Of a stretch of 64,000 nucleotides of DNA, positions 58,549 to 64,000 are shown in pieces. Within the stretch, counting starts at the first letter, position 1, and every line of letters starts with the position of its first letter. A model generated the notes under the pieces. The model was not told the DNA's origin. It worked only from the letters and a program-made list of their open reading frames with translations, and made no database searches. Made by a program: the position numbers and the translations under genes. This stretch comes from a virus, in the IMG/VR virus record IMGVR_UViG_3300031963_000064, positions 1 through 64,000 of that record; one strand, given 5' to 3'.

Positions 58549-59202
58549 CTATCCTTGATAAATGTGATAACCAGTATGATTCAGTTTGATTGTTGTGTCT
58601 AACCAGATACTATAACCGACTGATTGTGCTCTGTGGAAAAAACTCTTATCCTCTGACATAAATCCATTCTGACTCTGATGCTCCGCAAAGTAATGATAAG
58701 AATTATTCATCTCTGCTGGAGTATGTGGAGTATCAGAATGATAGTCTGATGGAATGTATTTAAGATTTGGATATTGTTTTGCGATGTCTAGAAACACCTG
58801 TCGATGAATCAGAACAAATCCCATTCCATTTCCATTGATCTTGACTAGATCTCCGTGTCGTTCTTCTGGTTGAACGATATCTACACAGTATCGTTCTGGG
58901 ATGATCTTCATTGGATAGGCACCAGAAACAATTGGAACTTGATGTGCCATTAATTTTAGCACATCTTCTGGATTAAATCCAATGTCACTATCCAGGAAAA
59001 AGAGATACTCGTGTTCTGTATTGTTAATGAAAAAGTTGGCAACCTTAGATCTTGCCTGAGTAATCAGAGAAGAGTTTGTCAGGGTCAGGAGTCCGTGATG
59101 AACATTGTTACGGACTAGTGCTTTCCCTAGATTGAAAAGTCCAAGAGTTGTTTTTTCACTCACAATTCCTCCCATGCAGGGAAGACCAATCATTAAAGTC
59201 AT
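58549..59202 (-). CDS. GT-A fold glycosyltransferase
   Basis: 217 aa. MIGLPCMGGIVSEKTTLGLF, TNSSLITQARSKVANFF, and the metal-binding DSDIGF with YLFFLDSD before it indicate a GT-A nucleotide-sugar transferase; VSGAYPMKI and a late HRAQSVGYSIWLD support the family. Lies 4 bp upstream of the two-domain enzyme and just downstream of adhesin 3. Confidence 0.75.
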   Translation of the reverse strand: MTLMIGLPCMGGIVSEKTTLGLFNLGKALVRNNVHHGLLTLTNSSLITQARSKVANFFINNTEHEYLFFLDSDIGFNPEDVLKLMAHQVPIVSGAYPMKIIPERYCVDIVQPEERHGDLVKINGNGMGFVLIHRQVFLDIAKQYPNLKYIPSDYHSDTPHTPAEMNNSYHYFAEHQSQNGFMSEDKSFFHRAQSVGYSIWLDTTIKLNHTGYHIYQG

Positions 59203-59230
59203 ATAGTCTTTTTGATTATTATACCACTAA

Positions 59231-62200
59231 TTATACAACAAATGGTCCAGGTGCTGTTTCTGGAAGTGCATTTGCTCTGGCACTTGATGCTGCAAGACCA
59301 TTACGAGCAACACTTAATGCTGCACCAGGAACTGCTGCTGTGGTATCTGATGCATAAGTAACCTTATCCATTGTTGATCTTATGCTACCACTAAAACCAC
59401 CACCAAAGTATCCTGCTGTTGAGTTACCTGTTGCGGCAAAAGCAAAACGTGCAACACTTAATGCGGCACCTGGAACTGCGGCGGTGGTGTCTGATGCATA
59501 AGTGACCTTATCCATTATTGATGATGTAGGTGAACCACCACCAAAGTATCCTGCGGTTGAGTTTCCTGTTGCAGCAAGAAGATAACGAGCAACAGTTAAG
59601 TTTGCACCAGGAACTGCTGCTGTGGTGTCTGATGCATAAGTAACCTTATCCATTGTTGATACTAAACTAGGGGAAGCACCACCACCAAAGTATCCTGCTG
59701 TTGAGTTTCCTGTTGCAGCAACACCATGTCGTGCTGCACTTAATGCGGCACCAGGGACTGCTGCTGTGGTATCTGATGAATAAGTGACCTTATCCATTGT
59801 TGAATAAAAACTAGGAGGTACAGTGCCACCACCAAAGTATCCTGCTGTTGAGGATCCTGTTGCAGCAAGACCATTACGAGCAACACTTAATCTGGCACCA
59901 GGGACTGCTGCTGTGGTATCTGATGAATAAGTGACCTTATCCATTGTTGATACTGGACCAGGTTCGCCACCACCAAAGTATCCTGCTGTTGAGTTTCCTG
60001 TTGCAGCAACATATCTACGAGCAACACTTAATGCGGCACCAGGAACTGCTGCTGTTGTATCTGATGCATAGGTCACCTTATCCATTGTCGATGCCACAGG
60101 ACTACCACCACCAAAGTAACCAGTGTTCGGAGTAGGTGCGAATGATGGAGTCTCAAAGGTTTGTGGTAATGCATTTGCTCTTGCGCTTGATGCAGAAAGA
60201 GTATTACGAGCAACACTTAATGCAGCACCAGGGACTGCAGCAGTAGTATCAGATGCATAAGTGACCTTATCCATTGTTGATCTTGGACCAGGATTACCAC
60301 CACCAAAGTATCCTGCACTTGAGTTCCCGGTTGCAGCAAGAAAATATCGAACAGCACTTAATACAGCACCAGGAACTGTTGATCTTGTATCAGTAGAATA
60401 AGTGACCTTATTCATTGTTGATAATGGACCAGGAGCACCACCACCAAAATATCCATCAGTTGCATTTCCAGTAGATCCAGTTCCACCAATAGTAGTGCTA
60501 AATGATGCACTAGGAATAGCACTATTAGTATCCGTTGAATATGTCAACTTATTCATTGTTGATAAAGTACCACCAGGAGAAGTACCACCACCAAAGTATC
60601 CTGCATCTGAATTTCCTGTTGCAGAAAATTCACCACGAGCAGGATTAAATGCGGCACCAGGAACTGCTGCTGTGGTATCAGTCGAATAAGTAACCTTATC
60701 CATTATTGAATAATTATTTGGTGAGACACGACCACCACCATAATATCCTGCTATTGAGTTACCTGTTGCTGCTAAATAAGCACGAGCAACACTTAATGCG
60801 GCACCAGGAACTGCTGCTGTTGTGTCTGATGAATAAGTGACCTTATCCATTGTTGAATATATTGCAGGAAAAGCAAGTCCACCACCAAAGTATCCAGCGG
60901 TTGAGTTTCCTGTTGCAGCAACACCATAACGAGCAGCACTTAATGATGCACCAGGAACTTGTGCTGTTGTATCTGATGAATAAGTGACCTTATCCATTGT
61001 TGATACTGGACCAGGAGAACCACCACCAAAGTATCCAGTGTTTGGTGATGATGCGAATACAGTTGCTGGTGTGGGTGTTGCTGCTGGTGGTTGAGGTAGT
61101 GCGTTTGCTCTGGCGCTTGATGCGGCAAGACCATAACGAGCAACACTTAATGATGCACCAGGAACTGCTGCTGTGATGTCTGATGCATAAGTGACCTTAT
61201 CCATTGTTGATAATGGACCAGGAGCACCACCACCAAAGTATCCTGCTGTTGAGGATCCTGTTGCAGCAAGAGTATCTCTAGCAACACTTAATGCAGCACC
61301 AGGAACTGCTGCTGTGGTGTCTGATGAATAAGTGACCTTATCCATTGTTGAGTATAATACTGGTCCAGGAGTATTGCCACCACCAAAGTATCCGGCAGTT
61401 GAGGATCCTGTTGCAGCAAGAGCATAACGTGCTGCACTTAATGCGGCACCAGGAACTGCTGCTGTGGTGTCTGATGCATAAGTGACCTTATCCATTGTTG
61501 ATCTGGGACCACTACCACCACCAAAGTATCCTGCTGTTGAGTTTCCTGTTGCAGAAAGTCCATATCGTGCCGCACTTAATGCGGCACCAGGAACTGCTGC
61601 TGTGGTATCAGATGAATAAGTGACCTTATCCATTGTTGATCTTGAACCACCACCACCACCACCACCAAAGTATCCTGATGTTGAGTTACCTGTTGCAGCA
61701 AGACCACTACGAGCAACACTTAATGCTGCTCCAGGAACTGCTGCTGTGGTGTCTGTTGAATAAGTGACCTTATCCATTGTTGATCTTATAGGAAACCCAC
61801 CACCACCAAAGTACCCTGCGGTTGAAGATCCTGTTGCGGCAAGAAGATAACGAGCAATACTTAATGCTGCTCCAGGAACTGCTGCAGTGGTGTCTGATGA
61901 ATAAGTAACCTTATCCATTGTTGATCTTGCAGGAAACCCACCACCACCAAAGTATCCAGTGTTTGGTGATGGAGTTGCATCAGAAAATCTTAGTGAAGGT
62001 CCTGACTGGAGAGGTAATTCTGGAAGTGAATTTGCTCTGGCACTTGATGCAGCAAGTCCATAACGAGCAGCACTTAATGCGGCACCAGAAACTGCAGCGG
62101 TAGTTTCTGATGAATAAATTAATTTATCCATTGTTGATCTTGGAGAAGCGCCGCCACCACCAAAGTATCCTGCTGTTGAGTTTCCTGTTGCACTTAAATA

Positions 62201-63022
62201 ATTACGAGCAGCACTTAATGATCCAGTAGAAGGAAGAGTAGTTCTAGTATCATTTGAATAAGAAATCTTATCCATTGTCGTTAAATCTACATTAGTAGGT
62301 TGCCTACCACCACCAAAATACCCTGCAGTTGAGTTTCCTGTAGATGCTGCACCACGTCTACCACCACTTAAAGCAGCGCCAGGAACTGCTGCTGTGGTAT
62401 CTGATGAATAAGTGACCTTATCCATTGTTGAAATTGAAGAAAATCCACCACCAAAGTATCCTGCAGTTGAGTTTCCTGTTGCAGTAAGTCCTTGACGAGG
62501 GATACTTAATGCAGCACCAGGAACAGCAGCAGTAGTATCAGTTGAATAAGTAACCTTATCCATTGTTGAATAAGTTGCTGGTGCAGGAGTACTACCACCA
62601 CCAAAGTATCCTGCTGTTGAGTTTCCTGTTGCAGCAAGAGCACTACGAGCAACACTTAAAAGTCCTGAACCAGGAAGTGCTATGGTTGTATCTGTTGAAT
62701 AAGTTACCTTATCGAGTGTTGAGTAATTTGGGCCGACGGAACTTCCACCTCCAAAATATCCTGATGTTGAGTTTCCTGTAGCAGCAAGAGTATAACGAGC
62801 AACACTTAATCTGGCACCAGGGACTGCTGCTGTGGTATCTGATGAATAAGTGACCTTATCCATTGCTGATTGTACTGCTGGACCAGGAACAACACCACCA
62901 CCAAAGTATCCAGTGTTTGGTATTGGTGCCAATAACCAAACATCATTTAGTGGAACCCATTCATCAAGACGTTTTATCTTATATGCAAGTTTTAAACTAA
63001 AAACACCACGAGTATCTGCCAT
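59231..63022 (-). CDS. Giant kelch-like repeat adhesin 3 (24 repeats, 4 x 6)
   Basis: 1263 aa. N-terminus MADTRGVFSLKLAYKIKR, VPLNDVWLLAPIPNT. 24 repeats in four sets of six, with linkers near nt 61960-62040, 61035-61110 and 60118-60175. Most regular of the three: TMDKVTYSSDTTAAVPGAAL recurs nearly unchanged, while the loop after GYFGGG varies in length and sequence from blade to blade. A likely rigid propeller string with variable tips for receptor binding. Followed closely by two glycosyltransferases. Confidence 0.75.
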   Translation of the reverse strand: MADTRGVFSLKLAYKIKRLDEWVPLNDVWLLAPIPNTGYFGGGVVPGPAVQSAMDKVTYSSDTTAAVPGARLSVARYTLAATGNSTSGYFGGGSSVGPNYSTLDKVTYSTDTTIALPGSGLLSVARSALAATGNSTAGYFGGGSTPAPATYSTMDKVTYSTDTTAAVPGAALSIPRQGLTATGNSTAGYFGGGFSSISTMDKVTYSSDTTAAVPGAALSGGRRGAASTGNSTAGYFGGGRQPTNVDLTTMDKISYSNDTRTTLPSTGSLSAARNYLSATGNSTAGYFGGGGASPRSTMDKLIYSSETTAAVSGAALSAARYGLAASSARANSLPELPLQSGPSLRFSDATPSPNTGYFGGGGFPARSTMDKVTYSSDTTAAVPGAALSIARYLLAATGSSTAGYFGGGGFPIRSTMDKVTYSTDTTAAVPGAALSVARSGLAATGNSTSGYFGGGGGGGSRSTMDKVTYSSDTTAAVPGAALSAARYGLSATGNSTAGYFGGGSGPRSTMDKVTYASDTTAAVPGAALSAARYALAATGSSTAGYFGGGNTPGPVLYSTMDKVTYSSDTTAAVPGAALSVARDTLAATGSSTAGYFGGGAPGPLSTMDKVTYASDITAAVPGASLSVARYGLAASSARANALPQPPAATPTPATVFASSPNTGYFGGGSPGPVSTMDKVTYSSDTTAQVPGASLSAARYGVAATGNSTAGYFGGGLAFPAIYSTMDKVTYSSDTTAAVPGAALSVARAYLAATGNSIAGYYGGGRVSPNNYSIMDKVTYSTDTTAAVPGAAFNPARGEFSATGNSDAGYFGGGTSPGGTLSTMNKLTYSTDTNSAIPSASFSTTIGGTGSTGNATDGYFGGGAPGPLSTMNKVTYSTDTRSTVPGAVLSAVRYFLAATGNSSAGYFGGGNPGPRSTMDKVTYASDTTAAVPGAALSVARNTLSASSARANALPQTFETPSFAPTPNTGYFGGGSPVASTMDKVTYASDTTAAVPGAALSVARRYVAATGNSTAGYFGGGEPGPVSTMDKVTYSSDTTAAVPGARLSVARNGLAATGSSTAGYFGGGTVPPSFYSTMDKVTYSSDTTAAVPGAALSAARHGVAATGNSTAGYFGGGASPSLVSTMDKVTYASDTTAAVPGANLTVARYLLAATGNSTAGYFGGGSPTSSIMDKVTYASDTTAAVPGAALSVARFAFAATGNSTAGYFGGGFSGSIRSTMDKVTYASDTTAAVPGAALSVARNGLAASSARANALPETAPGPFVV

Positions 63023-63026
63023 AAAA

Positions 63027-64000
63027 TTATAAAGTTATTTTTTTACCTGATACTTGAACGTCGATTGTAGAAGTTTGGTCAACTTGAACTTTAATTATAT
63101 CATTTGGATTTAATCTTTTCTGTGTATCTAAAATTTCTACACTTGCATATTTTGGAATAATTAAATTATCAACTAAATTAATTGTTGTAAGTCCACTTGT
63201 TATTGAAACTGAAATTGGATAACCACCAGAGTCTGTTCTATTTGCTAATCGAATAGATTGTACAACACTTGGAAAAGTTGTTGATGTATATAATGTAGAA
63301 AGATCCGTTGTTCCAATTCCAACAGTTCCCAGTCCAACACCAAAATAATTTGTATCTATTCTTTCCTGATAGGTAACATAAACTTGAGCAATACTGTCAA
63401 TTCCAACTCTATTGTAATCAGTGGATCTCATTACAATGCTATCAGATGGATTCAAAACTTGAGGTTGTTTTAAAAGTTCTACGGATGTTCCTGTTGGGAC
63501 GGGAATATTGTAAGCAAAATAACTTCTTTCCCCACCACTAAAATCAAAGGCACCAATAACATTAATTTCTGTGTTTCCAGCAGCAACATTTGCAACGTTA
63601 ATTGAATAAATTAAATATCGCCTTTCAGTAGTTGATGGTAAACTAAGAATGTTTGCACCAAGACCAGTCAGTGTTGTTGAAAAAGCACTTGTAACTCCAA
63701 CATTAAAATTTGTCCCATCAACGGCACGAGTTGCATCACCATAATATGTTATAATTCCAGTGGTTGCACTAGCAATTCCAGAACTAATTTTCAGAGTTCC
63801 TAATGTCGATACACCTGATACAAATAATTGAGATGTTGATGTTCCACTACCAGTTACTGTAAGAGTATTCGTTGCATTTGTTGTTCCAATACCCAGATTT
63901 CCTGTTGATGGAACGAAAACAAGTGGAGTTGATGTTGAAGAAATTCCAAGTACAGATGTTGATGAACTTGCTACTAGTGTTACATAATTAAAAGATGAAG
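63027..64000 (-). CDS. Tail fibre-like structural protein, 5'-truncated by window edge
   Basis: The frame is open from 63027 to the window end (at least 324 codons); the apparent start at 63455 is an internal TTG. Contains fibre repeats (VPSTGNLGIGTTNATNTLTV, VSGVSTLGTLKISSG) like those of the 594-aa protein at 14466, then a beta-sandwich-like C-terminal domain (ERSYFAYNIPVPTGTSVELL; SVEILDTQKRLNPND). Likely a fibre or neck protein. Confidence 0.7.
   Translation of the reverse strand, partial: SSFNYVTLVASSSTSVLGISSTSTPLVFVPSTGNLGIGTTNATNTLTVTGSGTSTSQLFVSGVSTLGTLKISSGIASATTGIITYYGDATRAVDGTNFNVGVTSAFSTTLTGLGANILSLPSTTERRYLIYSINVANVAAGNTEINVIGAFDFSGGERSYFAYNIPVPTGTSVELLKQPQVLNPSDSIVMRSTDYNRVGIDSIAQVYVTYQERIDTNYFGVGLGTVGIGTTDLSTLYTSTTFPSVVQSIRLANRTDSGGYPISVSITSGLTTINLVDNLIIPKYASVEILDTQKRLNPNDIIKVQVDQTSTIDVQVSGKKITL

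Noticed and set aside
46307-63022. CRISPR array or other DNA-level direct repeats
   Set aside because: The period (about 144-160 nt) keeps reading frame and encodes protein blades; there are no short repeats with unique spacers.
46307-63022. Diversity-generating retroelement acting on the variable loops
   Set aside because: Loops differ in length, and no reverse transcriptase or template repeat is seen in the window.
1-64000. Photosynthesis genes (psbA, psbD, hli), integrase or attachment site
   Set aside because: None was recognised in this window; absence here says nothing about the rest of the genome.

Overview
The window looks like part of the genome of a T4-like cyanophage (myovirus, Kyanoviridae type). 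The evidence is a set of T4 virion and replication gene homologues (gp4, gp5-type hub, gp26, gp32, gp33, gp48, gp53, gp54-like, gp59, UvsW) together with markers typical of marine and freshwater cyanomyoviruses: PhoH, ThyX, a DUF1825-like protein, a flavin-dependent halogenase, S74-chaperoned tail fibres and many 45-100 aa conserved orphans. A cyanobacterial-type group I intron in a tRNA-Leu(UAA) gene points to the same host range. Coding density is very high, genes mostly overlap by ATGA/TGATG, and almost everything is on the minus strand; the only plus-strand block is 33401-36001.

Layout. 1-10964: early region of small, mostly unrecognised genes, with an HNH/AP2 and an HNH homing endonuclease, a DNA methyltransferase and the UvsW helicase, closed off by a stem-loop at 10989-11021. 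11079-21816: tail fibre/adhesin genes with a halogenase between them. 21850-22324: tRNA-Leu(UAA) split by a 200-nt group I intron, tRNA-Met(CAU), tRNA-Ile(UAU). 22342-22792: Phd-like and orphan early genes with a consensus sigma70-type promoter. 22800-33360: baseplate/hub/tail genes. 33401-36001: plus-strand gp4, unknown, gp48, gp53. 35987-40430: Mom-like protein, gp32, DUF1825-like, gp59, gp33, RecB-type nuclease, PhoH. 40463-45598: two GIY-YIG homing endonucleases flanking ThyX, small genes, glutaredoxin, and two probable structured RNAs. 45616-64000: an accessory adhesin region with three giant proteins, each of 24 kelch-like repeats arranged as four sets of six, interleaved with three 2OG-Fe(II) oxygenase-like proteins, a sulfotransferase and two glycosyltransferases, then another fibre gene running off the window.

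How it works together. Promoters of the TTGACA-17-TATAAT type precede early/replication genes and tRNAs, while T4-like late motifs (ATAAATA/TATAAATA) precede virion genes and two homing endonucleases. Most notable are the 4x6 repeat adhesins with their probable tailoring enzymes, the phage-borne tRNA intron, a promoter-to-terminator small RNA at 45068-45172, a structured leader at 44604-44783, a candidate -1 frameshift joining gp26 to the next ORF, and late promoters placed in the loops of long inverted repeats upstream of homing endonucleases.

All assignments come from reading the sequence and remembered family motifs; no database search was run.
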